64,000 nucleotides of DNA, from NCBI RefSeq assembly GCF_046630445.1, contig NC_092333.1:708988501-709052500 (forward strand), written 5' to 3'. Position numbers and translations under genes: made by a program. The DNA is from Rutidosis leptorrhynchoides. Its lineage: Eukaryota > Streptophyta > Magnoliopsida > Asterales > Asteraceae. Of this stretch, positions 63,194-64,000 are shown piece by piece. Position 1 is the first letter of the stretch, and each line of letters starts with the position of its first letter. The notes below the pieces were generated by a model, which saw nothing but the letters and a program-made list of their open reading frames with translations, did no database searches and was not told the origin of the DNA.

Positions 63194-64000
63194 AATAATA
63201 TAAATAACTATAATAATTAATAATAATTATGTTTATAATAATAATCATAGTATTATATATATAAAAATAAAATTATAATAATAATATGATGATAGTTGTT
63301 AGAGTAGGGTTATGATTAGTAAAGCCCGGCCCGTTTGTGAGTTTAGGGTTTCGTTGTAATCTATAAATAGTGGCTTAATAATACTATAGTCCTTACGGGT
63401 TTACATTCATTAACAAAAATGATAATTTCAATAAGTTTAATAATAATAAAAAATGTTAATAATATTATTATTAATAATACTAATAATAATACTCATTTTT
63501 AATAATATTAATATTAGTTATGATAATAATAATATAATATTTCTTAAATATAATGATATTAATAATATCTAAGAATAATACTAATATTAATCATAATAAC
63601 TAAAACTATAATTTTACTACTTATTATAATAATAATGATATTGATAATGATAAACAAATATAACAAATCAAAAATAATAACATTTAATAGCTTGTTAATA
63701 TTGACAATTTATATACATTCAATTTACTTCTCTCTTTTTAAATAACAGTTTTAAATACATGTTTAAGTTTTCTTCATAATGACCAAATCACATAATATTT
63801 CATTAATATATTAAATTTATAATATATAATTATTTACATGTATAGTTATTTATATATATACATTTCTATTTACGATTAAAGGTTCGTGAATCGTCGGGGA
63901 TAGTCACAGTATAATTTAATATATGATAATAATTCAAAAACTTTGAGACTCAACATTACAGACTTTGCTTATTGTGTCGAAATCATATAAGAATAAAGTT

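Overview
The window is plant nuclear DNA: AT-rich, with long chromovirus-type Ty3/gypsy elements, Ty1/copia elements, Helitron, Mutator-like and PIF/Harbinger elements, and a few intron-containing host gene remnants. The look of the LTR and Helitron ends suggests an Asteraceae-like eudicot; that is inference, not proof. Only one host gene looks functional: a small mitochondrial-type uL30 (L30 family) ribosomal protein gene at 44863-45755, minus strand.

Positions 1-37612 form one nested pile of retrotransposons. The outermost is a minus-strand Ty1/copia element (G), whose gag starts at 36002 and whose integrase runs out at 22306. Element B, a complete 11.3 kb Ty3/gypsy copy (23441-34736, target duplication CTATT), sits between G's gag and protease. 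Element H (3' LTR 19767-22305) sits in G's integrase. Element E (5572-18087, dead gag-pol) sits in H. Element A (1-5571) sits in E's 5' LTR, and solo LTR F (10440-13957) splits E's RNase H. G lies against a plus-strand copia remnant (I, 37613-about 39058).

Positions 39084-43680 hold two decayed tandem copies of an NPF/PTR (nitrate/peptide transporter) gene. One is hit by a short LINE with a 17-bp target duplication, and a Helitron end lies between them. Next comes the uL30 gene. About 80 bp upstream of its 5' exon a Mutator-like MITE (45834-59215, 9-bp duplication TAAATACTT) has inserted. That MITE contains a PIF/Harbinger-like element (45964-58661, TAA duplication) carrying only a Myb-like gene, and that element contains the young, almost intact Ty3/gypsy element C (47387-58410, duplication TTTGT). 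Positions 59225-64000 hold a possible Helitron 5' end and a long incomplete LTR (D) rich in simple repeats.

The most interesting biology is in the Ty3/gypsy leaders. Between the primer-binding site and gag, elements A and B carry two extra ORFs: an acidic protein with SEPEEE repeats and an F-box protein. Element C carries only the acidic ORF. The F-box gene therefore looks like a captured host gene that has been amplified by the retrotransposon. The LTRs also hold structured sequence: a minisatellite whose hairpin arms covary (H), arrays of short GC-rich palindromes (E, H, G), and two short blocks conserved among otherwise divergent LTRs.
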